A stretch of 64,000 nucleotides of DNA, from IMG/VR virus record IMGVR_UViG_3300046665_000548, positions 1 to 64,000 of that record; one strand, written 5' to 3'. The stretch is from a virus. Positions within the stretch are counted from its first letter, which is position 1, and the number at the start of each line of letters is the position of its first letter. This document shows, in pieces, positions 30,735-39,069 of this stretch. A program made the position numbers and the translations under genes. A model generated the notes under the pieces. It was not told where the DNA came from and made no database searches. It saw only the letters and a program-made list of their open reading frames with translations.

Positions 30735-31338
30735 TTGATTCTCTCTTTAAATCGATGACTTGCGCAATACGCTCACAAATAAGATTTAGTTGAACAACAA
30801 TAGACGCGGCGTAAGCAATGGCATGCGCGCGCTTAAACGTGAAACCCTCTTCAGATTGGTCCCAAATCTCTGCGTCAATTTCAGCCCGAGATCGACCAAG
30901 CAAATGTCTTTTGCCTGGACGCATCAACGCTAGGACGACAGCCAAGTCGTCAATGCTTTTCGGGCGAATGGCCTGGACCACGCCGAAATGGTTATGGATA
31001 TGTGCGAGGTCGGAAACGATCTCCGAATGATCGAGCAGTGACCAATCCGGGTCGATATTCAAAAGCCTATTGAGGTGATCCTCGTCCTTGACGCCCTCGT
31101 ACAGGGTGTTGCTCAGAAAATCGATTTTGAAATATCCAAGCTCAGTAGCTTGGTCATACTCTAGAGAGCAAAGCCCTGTCAGAGGGTCCTTCGGAACATT
31201 CTGAAAATATACTCCGGAAGGGTGACGCTGGGATTCACCCTTCTTGTTTTTCATCATTGAGGGGACATGGGTTAGCCCCTCTAGAGCTTTTCTCGGGTCT
31301 GCGAAGTCGATGTCAATGTCAGTAGTCACAATGCTCAT
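30700..31338 (-). CDS. DnaE-like fragment protein of T4-type phages
   Basis: A 212-residue protein starting MSIVTTDIDIDFADP. Segments such as VYFQNVPKDPLTGL, LGYFKIDFLSN and RPGKRHLLG recall the finger region of bacterial DNA polymerase III alpha (DnaE). Catalytic PHP and palm parts are missing, so it is not a polymerase. I recall similar proteins in T4-like cyanophages. It may bind a replication partner or nucleotide. Confidence 0.65.
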   Translation of the reverse strand: MSIVTTDIDIDFADPRKALEGLTHVPSMMKNKKGESQRHPSGVYFQNVPKDPLTGLCSLEYDQATELGYFKIDFLSNTLYEGVKDEDHLNRLLNIDPDWSLLDHSEIVSDLAHIHNHFGVVQAIRPKSIDDLAVVLALMRPGKRHLLGRSRAEIDAEIWDQSEEGFTFKRAHAIAYAASIVVQLNLICERIAQVIDLKRESIADDSSQAEHL

Positions 31339-31396
31339 ATGACATTGCTAGCACGTGCGGTCCGTCCGGTTCAAAATCCATTTTTCGAGAAAGGGT

Positions 31397-31424
31397 TTGA
31401 CAAAACGCAAAATCATGGTAAGTT
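31397..31424 (+). promoter_or_regulatory. Early-type promoter
   Basis: TTGACA (31397-31402), 16-base spacer, TAAGTT (31419-31424), 24 bases before ATG 31449, which has an SD. Confidence 0.6.
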
Positions 31425-31448
31425 GCGTCCTGATCAAAAGGGTGAACG

Positions 31449-31688
31449 ATGTCGGTTTACGAGACGATGGAAGACGCACCGCGCGACCGGCCGATCCTCG
31501 CGTACGGCACGTATGATTGGGAGTCCTTTACGTCCCAGCGGCGGCGCGAAGGCTGGCTCGTGGTCCAGTGGTCTCCTGACGTGAATTGGGACGAGGATGG
31601 CGATCCCCAGGGCGGTTTCGTTTCGATCACGGCGAACCCGTACAAGGACTACATGGTCGCCACCCGATGGATGGAGTTACCCCTGTGA
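31449..31688 (+). CDS. Small phage protein of unknown function
   Basis: A 79-residue protein, MSVYETMEDAPRDRPILAYG, with a Trp-rich middle part. The form 'METAPRDRPIL..G' recalls short proteins common in alphaproteobacterial genomes and phages. AAAGGGTG SD. It overlaps the next GTG. Confidence 0.7.
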   Translation: MSVYETMEDAPRDRPILAYGTYDWESFTSQRRREGWLVVQWSPDVNWDEDGDPQGGFVSITANPYKDYMVATRWMELPL

Positions 31689-31867
31689 AGCTTCGAATCA
31701 GCGAACCATCGACCCGCGCCGCAGGTCCGATCCTCGTGATTGACGAGGATCACAACGATATTGCGGAGTTTTTTCATAACGAGCACGCGACTGTGCCGCA
31801 AAGTTACGACAAGGCGCTCATTTTGGCGAAACTTCTCGTTGATAGCGCCGATTTGCGAAAGGACTAG
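31685..31867 (+). CDS. Small phage protein of unknown function
   Basis: A 60-residue acidic protein, MKLRISEPSTRAAGPILVID, from a GTG overlapping the upstream TGA. Ends at TAG. No recognisable domain. Confidence 0.6.
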   Translation: MKLRISEPSTRAAGPILVIDEDHNDIAEFFHNEHATVPQSYDKALILAKLLVDSADLRKD

Positions 31868-31871
31868 ACCT

Positions 31872-32048
31872 ATGAACGCCTCGGAAAAGCGCCAGTCGGA
31901 ATATCTTGCCGACCTAGCCATCTTCCTCTGTACTGAGGTTCCGTCAATTCCTATCGTCACTGCGGTCGCGACGGTCAACGCTCTCTTCGTCGGCAACAAG
32001 CTTGCGCTTCGTCCGGCTCACTTCCAGCCGCCCGTGCTGGCTCAATAG
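31872..32048 (+). CDS. Small phage protein of unknown function
   Basis: A 58-residue protein, MNASEKRQSEYLADLAIFLC, with a hydrophobic middle that is too short and mixed for a clear membrane segment. Starts four bases after the upstream stop and ends at TAG. Confidence 0.55.
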   Translation: MNASEKRQSEYLADLAIFLCTEVPSIPIVTAVATVNALFVGNKLALRPAHFQPPVLAQ

Positions 32049-32093
32049 AAGACCTACCTAAACCGGAATACTGGCAAAAGACATACCTTTCGC

Positions 32094-32121
32094 TTGACAT
32101 TTTGTTTTTCTCTGGCAGATT
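32094..32121 (+). promoter_or_regulatory. Early-type promoter
   Basis: TTGACA (32094-32099), 16-base spacer, CAGATT (32116-32121), 31 bases before ATG 32153. Confidence 0.6.
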
Positions 32122-32152
32122 TGCAGTCTGCGATATACCAATGGGGAGTCAG

Positions 32153-32617
32153 ATGGGATATACGACCGAGTTCGAGGGCATCATTCGTGTTGAGCCCAGT
32201 CTGAACGAAGAGGAAATCGCTTACCTCACGAAATTCAACAAAACCCGCCGAATGGATCGCAAAAACGGTCCATATTTCGTGGAGGGTACTGGCTCGTTCG
32301 GTCAAGGCGAAGATTCGGACATCCTCGAATACAACAATCCGCCTGCCGGTCAGCCCGGTCTATGGTGCCAGTGGACACCGACCGAGGACGGTACCGGCAT
32401 CAAGTGGGACGGCGGCGAGAAGTTCTACAACGCCGAGGAATGGATGACCTATCTGATCGACCATTTCCTCAAGCCTGGAGCGAAAGCAACGAGTGTTCTT
32501 CCGTTTCTACAAGCGAATCACGTCCTGAACGGGGAGATCGACGCGCAGGGCGAGGAAGAGGATGACAAGTGGCGCTTGATCGTCCGCAACAACGCGGTAG
32601 CGCGTCAGGAAGCCTGA
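32153..32617 (+). CDS. Conserved phage protein of unknown function
   Basis: A 154-residue protein, MGYTTEFEGIIRVEPSLNEE. The core (TRRMDRKNGPYF, then PPAGQPGLWCQWTPTEDGTG, then EKFYNAEEWMTYLIDHF) matches a small protein that is widespread in tailed phages and has no assigned function. ATG 32153 has GGGGAGT upstream. Confidence 0.75.
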   Translation: MGYTTEFEGIIRVEPSLNEEEIAYLTKFNKTRRMDRKNGPYFVEGTGSFGQGEDSDILEYNNPPAGQPGLWCQWTPTEDGTGIKWDGGEKFYNAEEWMTYLIDHFLKPGAKATSVLPFLQANHVLNGEIDAQGEEEDDKWRLIVRNNAVARQEA

Positions 32618-32618
32618 C

Positions 32619-33239
32619 ATGAGTTTTTTCATTCTCGTCGGCGTTATTGTCGGTCTCGGAGGCGGCGGGTGGCAAGTGTTTTGGGCCATCTTTGCGACGG
32701 CGATTGTGGTCGAGGTCCTGTCACGATTGACCGGCAAGAAAAGGTTGGAAGAGGCAAACTCCAAGCTGGAGCAAGTAACTGGGCAAGCTGAGGAATTGCT
32801 TGATATCGCTACTCGGGCAAAGAAATCCCTGCGCGAACTTCGAGAAGAGAATATAAATCTCCAGCAAAAGATGGAATACGCGCAGCGGAAATCCCGCAAA
32901 GCTGGGATGCAGGCTGTCTTTGATCAGTATCTTGATGCCCGTAATATTTTCGACCAGAATCTCGAAACGGTCCTTGAACAGCGTCGCAAGGCGGAAAAGG
33001 CGGCCGAGACAAAACGAGAGAGGTCTCAGAACCGACAGCAGGCCCGCCGAAAGGCTCCAGAGGCTAAGAAGCCATGGTGGGAGGTTCTTGGCGTCACTCG
33101 CACTGCGACGGTCCAGGAGGTCAAGATCGCTTATCGTAATCTGGCCATGCAGTTTCATCCGGACCGGTCGCGCGACAACGGAGAACGTATGTCTGAACTT
33201 AATGTGGCGAAGGAAGAGGCCGAAGCCGCGCTCGTATAG
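32619..33239 (+). CDS. Membrane-anchored J-domain protein
   Basis: A 206-residue protein. A transmembrane helix (about 3-33) is followed by a long coiled coil (40-140) and a C-terminal J domain (WWEVLGVTRTATVQEVKIAY, HPD at about 186-188). It should recruit a DnaK-type chaperone to the inner membrane. It ends at TAG. This is the second J protein of the window; the two are otherwise unrelated. Confidence 0.8.
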   Translation: MSFFILVGVIVGLGGGGWQVFWAIFATAIVVEVLSRLTGKKRLEEANSKLEQVTGQAEELLDIATRAKKSLRELREENINLQQKMEYAQRKSRKAGMQAVFDQYLDARNIFDQNLETVLEQRRKAEKAAETKRERSQNRQQARRKAPEAKKPWWEVLGVTRTATVQEVKIAYRNLAMQFHPDRSRDNGERMSELNVAKEEAEAALV

Positions 33240-33249
33240 GGAGAAGACG

Positions 33250-33522
33250 ATGGCTCGCCACAAACAGTGGAGTCGAATTGATTTGCTGGATCGCGCTGCC
33301 GGTGGCGATTTGCTGGCGGCAATGATCATATCCGGCGCGGAACGCCTGATGCCCCTGCAAGAAATTATCGAGGTCTCGGATTTTCTTGAATGGCTGGACA
33401 TGGACAAGGCGCGTCAATTGAGTGGCTACATCGTGCGCGGCGAAGAACATCCTGCCGATATCAAGGCGTGGTCGAAGATGGCCGGTGAACTCGCAAGAAG
33501 CTACGTTGAAAGAGAAGCATGA
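33250..33522 (+). CDS. Small phage protein of unknown function
   Basis: A 90-residue helical protein, [20 protein letters not shown], starting after GGGAGAAG. Its stop overlaps the trpS start (ATGA), so the two are coupled. No recognisable domain. Confidence 0.7.
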   Translation: MARHKQWSRIDLLDRAAGGDLLAAMIISGAERLMPLQEIIEVSDFLEWLDMDKARQLSGYIVRGEEHPADIKAWSKMAGELARSYVEREA

Positions 33523-34520
33523 TCATATTTTCCGGCGTACAGCCGACCGGCAATCTTCATTTGGGCAACTACCTCGGCGCGATCAAACGCTTTGCGACGC
33601 TCTCCGCTAATCCGGAGGCTCGAAGCCTGTTCTGTGTTGTTGATCTGCATGCGATCACCGTGAAGCAGGACCCCGCTCTGCTGCGCAAACAGATCAGGGA
33701 GGTTGCGGCGGCCTTTATCGCATCCGGAGTCGATCCCGTGCGGAACATGGTCTTCGCGCAAAGTCGCGTGCGCGAGCATGGCGAACTGGCGTGGATTCTT
33801 AATTGCACGGCTCGTGTCGGATGGCTCGACCGCATGACGCAATTTAAGGATAAGGCCGGAGAGGGCGAGAACGCGGAAAAAGTCTCCGTGGGCCTTTACG
33901 CCTATCCCGTCTTGATGGCGGCCGATATCCTTCTCTACAAGACCACACACGTTCCTGTGGGTCAGGATCAGAAACAGCACCTCGAACTTGCCAGGGACAT
34001 CGCTCAAAAGTTCAACAAAGACTTCAAAAGCAATGTGTTTCGCAAGCCTACCGCGATCATTGATGGACCCGCTACGCGAATCATGAACCTCAAGGACGCG
34101 ACCAGAAAGATGTCTAAGTCGGAGGAATCCGACATGAGCCGCATCAATCTCATGGATAGCGCCGACATGATCGCGAAGAAAATTCGCGGTGCGCAATCCG
34201 ATTCCGGCGTCTTGCCGGATAATGAAGCCGACCTTGAGGCGATGCCTGCTGCTAACAATCTGATCAGCATTTACGCTGCATTGAACGACGAGACCAAGGC
34301 TGATGTGCTAGCGAGATTTGCCGGTGGGCAGTTCTCGCCGTTGAAGGAAGCATTGACCGATCTGGCTGTTGTGAAGCTGGAACCTATTTCTGCCTCAATG
34401 CGGAGGTTGCTGGCTGATCATCTGTTCCTGGATGACCTCTTGCTGGACGGAGCCAGCCGAGCGAGCGAGATCGCAGCTAATACGATGACGGAGGTCAGAG
34501 AGATCGTCGGCCTAGGCTGA
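33519..34520 (+). CDS. trpS: Tryptophanyl-tRNA synthetase
   Basis: A full-length TrpRS of 333 residues (E. coli 334). The class I HIGH-type motif is PTGNLHLGN (9-17), KMSKS is at 197-201, and [17 protein letters not shown] is the tRNA/Trp-binding segment. It charges tRNA-Trp with tryptophan. No tRNA with a Trp anticodon is in this window, but two CUA tRNAs are, and the anticodon arm of the first is Trp-like. A role in charging a suppressor is inference; support for host tRNA-Trp supply is the simpler alternative. Confidence 0.95.
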   Translation: MIIFSGVQPTGNLHLGNYLGAIKRFATLSANPEARSLFCVVDLHAITVKQDPALLRKQIREVAAAFIASGVDPVRNMVFAQSRVREHGELAWILNCTARVGWLDRMTQFKDKAGEGENAEKVSVGLYAYPVLMAADILLYKTTHVPVGQDQKQHLELARDIAQKFNKDFKSNVFRKPTAIIDGPATRIMNLKDATRKMSKSEESDMSRINLMDSADMIAKKIRGAQSDSGVLPDNEADLEAMPAANNLISIYAALNDETKADVLARFAGGQFSPLKEALTDLAVVKLEPISASMRRLLADHLFLDDLLLDGASRASEIAANTMTEVREIVGLG

Positions 34521-34991
34521 CCGTGCCTTCGTGTTATCCACAATCACGGTCAGGCGCGGTGCTGCTTTGCGAGGGCCAGGGAAGCCCATTTCTGCTTCGA
34601 AGCGCGCAGATACCTCGTAGGCAACATCAAGCGCGTTGATCCTCGTGACGGTCAGGAAACGCACATCCATCATGGATCGCTGTTCGACACAGTAGATCAG
34701 TGCGGTCAGAAGAAAAGTTAGGCTTTTGACCGTCGCATTTTCAGGGTTTTCGACTTCCGTTTCGCTAAGTCTCGCATAGAGGTCCAAGTTCTGCACAAGC
34801 AGTACCCTGAAATGTAACGGCTCAAGATCGCACCATCGCGAGCGATTTTCGAATAGAGACAATTGTTGGAGTCCAGCAAGTATTTTGTCGGACTGATCCC
34901 AATGCTTCTTCACGAAAGCTCTGTTCTCGTCATTGACGGCGAACGTAGTGATGCGATCCGAAACCATGTCGTCAACCACAACTGTGGTCAT
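34512..34991 (-). CDS. Phage protein of unknown function
   Basis: A 159-residue helical protein, [20 protein letters not shown]. It overlaps the 3' end of trpS by nine bases in convergent orientation and follows the 34991 gene directly. No recognised domain. Confidence 0.65.
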   Translation of the reverse strand: MTTVVVDDMVSDRITTFAVNDENRAFVKKHWDQSDKILAGLQQLSLFENRSRWCDLEPLHFRVLLVQNLDLYARLSETEVENPENATVKSLTFLLTALIYCVEQRSMMDVRFLTVTRINALDVAYEVSARFEAEMGFPGPRKAAPRLTVIVDNTKARSA

Positions 34992-35272
34992 TAGCCGTTC
35001 CGCCTGTCGATCTTGTTATCAAGGTCGGTCCAAATAGCACCCACGTCTTGGCTATTCGAATTGACGCGGCGCTCAATATTCCGCATGCGTTGAACTAGTC
35101 GCTTAATGATGCGTTCCTGTGTTTCGACCGTTGCGCGAAGCTTTCTAATCTCCGCGCTCATTGCTGGCATGTTGATGATGCCGCGAGGAGGAAGCACCTC
35201 GCTTTTGATCTGGGGAAGCTCCTCTTCAGGATCGTCCCCATACATCATTGCCTTCCAATCATCGTCATCCAT
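34991..35272 (-). CDS. Small coiled-coil late protein
   Basis: A 93-residue protein with an acidic start (MDDDDWKAMMYGDDPEEELP) and a coiled coil at about 38-80. The ATG lies five bases after the late box at 35278, without SD. Function unknown; late timing suggests a virion or assembly role. Confidence 0.65.
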   Translation of the reverse strand: MDDDDWKAMMYGDDPEEELPQIKSEVLPPRGIINMPAMSAEIRKLRATVETQERIIKRLVQRMRNIERRVNSNSQDVGAIWTDLDNKIDRRNG

Positions 35273-35277
35273 GCGCG

Positions 35278-35284
35278 TATTTAC
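35278..35284 (-). promoter_or_regulatory. T4-late-like promoter box
   Basis: GTAAATA on the minus strand, five bases before ATG 35272. It includes the TAA stop of the upstream gene. Confidence 0.55.
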
Positions 35285-36018
35285 ACTCCTGCTGAATCGA
35301 GAATTGCTCGAATGCGATCAACCTCGGCCGTATCTGTTTCTAATTTTGCCCCCCAAAACGCTGGATCGAGAGCTTGTCTGGTTAGCTCGACTTGCTCTTC
35401 CGACATTCGCTGCATCAGATCGGAAGCCGACGCTGAGGTGTAGAGAACCCACGGACTTATACGACCCGAGCGTATCCAGGTGGTTGCCAAGGCTGGTTCT
35501 ATCTTCCGAAAGAAATCCGTCCAATGCTCACCACTCTCGACTGCCCATTGCTCCATGAGCAAAATGTTTCGCTCTACAGCGGCGTCGGCGCTCTCTCGTT
35601 TGTTCAACTCACGAACATACGTCTCGTAAACCACCGGGCTCTGCCAATCATCAATAGAGATGTTGGCCTTGATCAGAAAATCCACGAAGCCGTGCATATT
35701 CACGGCATTGATGTTCAACAAGTATCGTCCAAATCGAGTGAACGACGTGTAGAACTGACTGTTGGCGAAATGCTCGAAAGTTTTCTCAGTACGATGATTG
35801 TAGCTCAGGCTATAGAAGCGCTGATAAACCCAGAACCCCAGCTTGACGTACTTTTCACCTCGGTCGAGGAAGCGTTGCTTCTTCGCACACATGTGAACGA
35901 GGAAAGACTTCTCCTGCTGATAAATCTTGTTGCAGAATTCGCACTTGAAGCCTTCAACCTTTGCGTCGGCCTTTGGCTTTCTTTTGCGGCTCGATCCCGT
36001 GGAATCGGTCGTAGGCAT
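35281..36018 (-). CDS. Zinc-finger protein conserved in T4-like phages
   Basis: A 245-residue protein. A C2H2/C2HC-like finger lies near the N terminus (FKCEFCNKIYQQEKSFLVHMC, with ligands Cys, Cys, His, Cys). The helical rest (FANSQFYTSFTRFGRYLLNI) recalls a protein shared by T4-like cyanophages. ATG 36018 is selected by AAAGGA. It overlaps the gp62-like gene by about 65 bases. Possible role in replication or late transcription, not established. Confidence 0.7.
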   Translation of the reverse strand: MPTTDSTGSSRKRKPKADAKVEGFKCEFCNKIYQQEKSFLVHMCAKKQRFLDRGEKYVKLGFWVYQRFYSLSYNHRTEKTFEHFANSQFYTSFTRFGRYLLNINAVNMHGFVDFLIKANISIDDWQSPVVYETYVRELNKRESADAAVERNILLMEQWAVESGEHWTDFFRKIEPALATTWIRSGRISPWVLYTSASASDLMQRMSEEQVELTRQALDPAFWGAKLETDTAEVDRIRAILDSAGV

Positions 36019-36475
36019 CCAAAAGTCCTTTAATTTCTGTGGGCTCGCATCCGGAATCATCTAGGAATGCTGCGAAGGTATCGTGAGTGAACTGTCCGAG
36101 AACGATCTTCAGTTCTTTGTTGCTCGCCTCGGGCCAATATTTACTGAGATAATCATACAGCTTCCCACCCTCTTTTGTCTGTTTAGAAAGAGGGACCCAG
36201 GCATGTCTGAGTGTTCGACCGAGACCGCAGGATGCGAGGAGTTTGTACTGTAGCTCGGGATGATCATAGATGTCGTAGAAATTTCGATTGGCAACTTCAT
36301 TCACGAGCATCAGGGTGGCGGGAGCGCTTTTGTTGTCTTGTGTAGCGCTCATCCAACGCATCACCACAGGAGGAGCAAATCCCTTTTTAACGTCGTCTGC
36401 CTGTCGTCCGAGAAATTCAAAGTCTCGTCTATCAAGAGCGGAAAGCGTTTCGAAAATGTCTAGCTTATGCGCCAA
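35954..36475 (-). CDS. 62: Clamp-loader small subunit, gp62-like
   Basis: A 173-residue protein. LDIFETLSALDRRDFEFLG at the start and PPVVMRWMSA, MLVNEVANRNFYDI and HPELQYKLLASCG resemble the gp62 subunit of T4-like cyanophages, which with gp44 loads the gp45 sliding clamp. Length is near T4 gp62 (187). The start appears to be TTG 36475, with GAGAG upstream. gp44 is not in the neighbourhood, which is unusual. Confidence 0.65.
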   Translation of the reverse strand: MAHKLDIFETLSALDRRDFEFLGRQADDVKKGFAPPVVMRWMSATQDNKSAPATLMLVNEVANRNFYDIYDHPELQYKLLASCGLGRTLRHAWVPLSKQTKEGGKLYDYLSKYWPEASNKELKIVLGQFTHDTFAAFLDDSGCEPTEIKGLLDAYDRFHGIEPQKKAKGRRKG

Positions 36476-36511
36476 AACTTAATACTCTCACTGATAAAAC
36501 AATGCTTCAAA

Positions 36512-36621
36512 CTAAATACTTACGGACGAAGGGTCAACAAATACCGGGCGCGGTTCTCCCCACCGCACAAGGTTGCTCAGGAGCCCCGTAGGAGATATAT
36601 GCTCTTACGGGGTTTCCTTTT
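36512..36621 (+). ncRNA. Candidate small RNA between late box and terminator
   Basis: CTAAATA (36512-36518) on the plus strand is followed about 65 bases later by a terminator-like hairpin (CCCCGTA 36584-36590 with TACGGGG 36606-36612, extra GAG/CTC pairs, then TTTCCTTTT). Both flanking genes are on the minus strand, so the transcript of about 90 bases would be non-coding or code only for a 29-codon frame from 36502. Confidence 0.4.
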
Positions 36622-36877
36622 ATCCCCATCTCAATTTGAAATGGGTCGCCGCAACCGGATCATTAAAGCAGAATTTGTAGTTGATGCACGCCCATTGCGC
36701 GCTTAGATCGATGGCCCATTGTGAATTTGGACCAAGCGTTGTTCCTGTCTTGCCGAAATTATCCCGGCACCAATCCATCGCTTCCCACATGTGATCCAGT
36801 TTGTATTCGTAATCCACAACAAACGGGAAATAGCTCGGACCTTCGTTGACCATTTCAGAATATGTTAGCTTATGCAT
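36620..36877 (-). CDS. Small phage protein, FKLRWG-type C-terminal family
   Basis: An 85-residue protein starting MHKLTYSEM and ending FCFNDPVAATHFKLRWG. It contains the typical helix MDWCRDNFGKTG. Forms a tandem pair with 36886. Function unknown. Confidence 0.75.
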   Translation of the reverse strand: MHKLTYSEMVNEGPSYFPFVVDYEYKLDHMWEAMDWCRDNFGKTGTTLGPNSQWAIDLSAQWACINYKFCFNDPVAATHFKLRWG

Positions 36878-36885
36878 GAAACACT

Positions 36886-37167
36886 TTATCCCCAGAAGAC
36901 ACGAAAAAGTGCGGCGTCTGTTTGGCTACGAAAGCAAAAGTTCTCTCCGAGCATGTCCCATCGAGCAGACTCATCAAGCTTCCATGAAAGCTCAAGCATT
37001 TGTTCAAGAGGTAAAGTGAATGCCATCTGCCCGTATTCGCTTTTGCACCAATCAATCGCTGCATTGAGCTTTCTTCTTTGAGAGCCACGGTCGGCCTCTT
37101 CAGGTAGACTAACCGAATGCGGCATGTTTTGCTGAATGAACTTTGCTATCTCATGTAACTTTAGCAT
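36886..37167 (-). CDS. Small phage protein, FKLRWG-type C-terminal family
   Basis: A 93-residue protein, MLKLHEIAKFIQQN to FCFRSQTDAALFRVFWG, with the helix IDWCKSEYGQMAF that aligns with that of its neighbour at 36620. Start chosen at ATG 37167 by analogy with the neighbour; earlier ATGs at 37191 and 37203 are possible. Confidence 0.7.
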   Translation of the reverse strand: MLKLHEIAKFIQQNMPHSVSLPEEADRGSQRRKLNAAIDWCKSEYGQMAFTLPLEQMLELSWKLDESARWDMLGENFCFRSQTDAALFRVFWG

Positions 37168-37218
37168 ATAGATATTATTCACGGCAATCATAAGACGTAA
37201 CACCGAGGTATAATGACA

Positions 37219-37243
37219 AAGGGAGGAGTTGAACTCCTCCCTT
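37219..37243 (-). terminator. Terminator-like hairpin
   Basis: A perfect 12-bp inverted repeat (AAGGGAGGAGTT/AACTCCTCCCTT) 12 bases after the stop of the TAXI gene; on the minus strand it continues TTTGTCATT. Confidence 0.6.
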
Positions 37244-37254
37244 GCCTAATATTA

Positions 37255-38187
37255 TTACTTTGGATTAGCCCTATCCCTGATTGCAGGGAGCGCGTTTGTA
37301 ACCGCCCGTAGAAGATTATCGTACGCGCCAGAATTGCGGTCGATCCAGTCAGTATTTGCGATAAACACCGCATCTACCGCGAACGTGTTGGCTGAGGAGT
37401 GACCGAAGAGCGCACCGGACGGCATAAGGCTGCCATAGGTACCGCTAGGGATTGCTTCGTAGGTGTAGATCGGACGGCCCTTGGCGTCCTTTTCTTTGTC
37501 AACGCCTTCGTTAACGTTAACGAGAACTACCTTGTCGGCAAACTTCTGCGCATCTTTCTTCAGAAGCTGATCACCAAGACCACCGACGTAAAGCGTGCAA
37601 GTTACCTCGGAACCGTCCTGGATGGCCGTTAGAGCCCGCAGACCGTCCTTAGGAGAGGTTTCGATGTCCTTGTAGCGATCCTTGTCGGTAGCGAGCAGGA
37701 ACTGCCACACAACGTTCGCCCCCGTCCCCTCGGGACCGATAGCCACGACGTGACCCTTCTTCAAATGCGAGAGCTTGGTGATCCCAGATTCGCGATTGCA
37801 AAGAAGGTGAACGTATTCCTTGTACATGGCCATACCACGTTCGACCTTCGAGATCGAAGTCGGGTCTAGTTCTTTGTACACCCGGATAGCATCGTTCTGA
37901 GCGAATGCCACGTCGCATGATCCGTTGGTGACACGCTGGACGTTTTCCAGCGAACCCTGCGTCAGAACTGGCTGGATAGCCATCGACGGCGCGAAACGTG
38001 CCATCTGCTGAGCAGCATAGAAATAGTTTCCGCCTTGTCTGCCGGTGCAGACGCGAAGAACCGGCTTCGTCTGTGCTCCACCAGCGCTGGGCGAACCCAT
38101 CTGTCCTGGTGGACGATACTGAGCCAGTGCCGTTGTCGAACATACCACGACGGCAAGCGCGGCCAAAATGCGAGTGAAACTTTTCAT
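37255..38187 (-). CDS. TAXI-family periplasmic solute-binding protein
   Basis: A 310-residue secreted protein. ATG 38187 has GAGG upstream and begins a signal peptide (MKSFTRILAALAVVVCSTTA). The mature part matches TAXI-type TRAP receptors: VCTGRQGGNYFYAAQQMAR, CDVAFAQNDAI, VAIGPEGTGANVVWQ and CTLYVGG. Cellular TAXI proteins deliver carboxylates or amino acids such as glutamate to a TRAP permease; no permease gene is here. A metabolic or receptor-modifying role during infection is inference. Confidence 0.85.
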   Translation of the reverse strand: MKSFTRILAALAVVVCSTTALAQYRPPGQMGSPSAGGAQTKPVLRVCTGRQGGNYFYAAQQMARFAPSMAIQPVLTQGSLENVQRVTNGSCDVAFAQNDAIRVYKELDPTSISKVERGMAMYKEYVHLLCNRESGITKLSHLKKGHVVAIGPEGTGANVVWQFLLATDKDRYKDIETSPKDGLRALTAIQDGSEVTCTLYVGGLGDQLLKKDAQKFADKVVLVNVNEGVDKEKDAKGRPIYTYEAIPSGTYGSLMPSGALFGHSSANTFAVDAVFIANTDWIDRNSGAYDNLLRAVTNALPAIRDRANPK

Positions 38188-38264
38188 AAGAAATGCCTCG
38201 AAAGGAGTGAAGGTTTGGAAGAGGGAGGATGGCACCAAAGTTAGATGCCACCCGATATTGTCGA

Positions 38265-39002
38265 TTACCAGTCGCTTGACGACGAGGAAGAAGAAGACCC
38301 CGAGTCGTAAGACGAAGAAGAACCAGAATCGTAAGACGAGGAAGACGACGATCCCCAATCACTAGACGAAGATGAGGAAGACGAAGAGGATGATCCCCAT
38401 GAAGAATCGCTAGACGAAGAAGAGGATGACGACGACTTGTCGAGTTCTTCCGATGTGATCGGAGCGAGAGCTTCACCATAACGTTCGGTGCTCTTGCTAT
38501 AAGAGCCGCTGTCAAGCTGTTCCGAAGTAATCGGAGCCAAAGCAGCAGGCTCGTCACTGGTCGGAGCCCGATCATAGACATGGTGAACAGTAGTTGACGA
38601 CGAAGCCTGAGTGCCATGGTTCGACAACATCGATCCAATCATCATTCCGAGCGCGATATCGCCGGTAGTGCTGCTGGTGTTGTTGATAGTGGTCGTAGGC
38701 TGGGTCGGAGTCGGCTGAGTTGCAGTCTGCTGAGTCGTATAACCGCTTGAATAACCGCCGCCAGTGTAACCTCTGCCAGCATAAGGGGCATTACGAGCTT
38801 CTTCCATTCGAGCCACTGCGGCGGCAACACGATCTTCTTCAACAGCAGCACTAGCCGAATAAAGCTTGTAGCCAATCCACGCACCGTACAAAGCGAGAGC
38901 AGCGATAATCAACAAACCGCCTTTCGTTGCTGCAATGTACAAGAGGCCGAGAACGATGAGAATATCGAGCGTAGCCTTGATCTTTCCGTATTTTTCCAAC
39001 AT
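38265..39002 (-). CDS. Membrane protein with Ser/Asp-rich tail
   Basis: A 245-residue protein. Two adjacent hydrophobic segments (about 12-28 and 30-46) are followed by a charged helix, a Thr/Pro-rich stretch, a hydrophobic patch (GDIALGMMIGSMLS) and two copies of (A)LAPITSEQLDSG-type sequence. The last 65 residues are nearly all Ser with DW/SS repeats. The role is unknown; such tails are often surface-exposed. The DNA for the tail is a degenerate TCN/AGY repeat. Confidence 0.65.
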   Translation of the reverse strand: MLEKYGKIKATLDILIVLGLLYIAATKGGLLIIAALALYGAWIGYKLYSASAAVEEDRVAAAVARMEEARNAPYAGRGYTGGGYSSGYTTQQTATQPTPTQPTTTINNTSSTTGDIALGMMIGSMLSNHGTQASSSTTVHHVYDRAPTSDEPAALAPITSEQLDSGSYSKSTERYGEALAPITSEELDKSSSSSSSSSDSSWGSSSSSSSSSSSDWGSSSSSSYDSGSSSSYDSGSSSSSSSSDW

Positions 39003-39022
39003 TTGAATGAAATATACTTTCT

Positions 39023-39053
39023 AAAAAAAAGGGGAGCCCGGAATGGACTCCCC
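39023..39053 (-). terminator. Rho-independent terminator
   Basis: GGGGAG/CTCCCC stem followed on the minus strand by eight T, 17 bases after the stop of 39070-39417. Confidence 0.85.
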
Positions 39054-39069
39054 CTGTATAGAAGCGTGA

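Noticed and set aside
38280-38450. CRISPR-like or satellite repeat
   Set aside because: The repetitive DNA is simply degenerate Ser/Asp codons in the tail of the 38265 gene, with no spacer structure.
37649-38638. 329-codon minus frame over the TAXI gene
   Set aside because: Same strand, other frame; the TAXI frame has signal peptide, SD and family motifs, this one has none.
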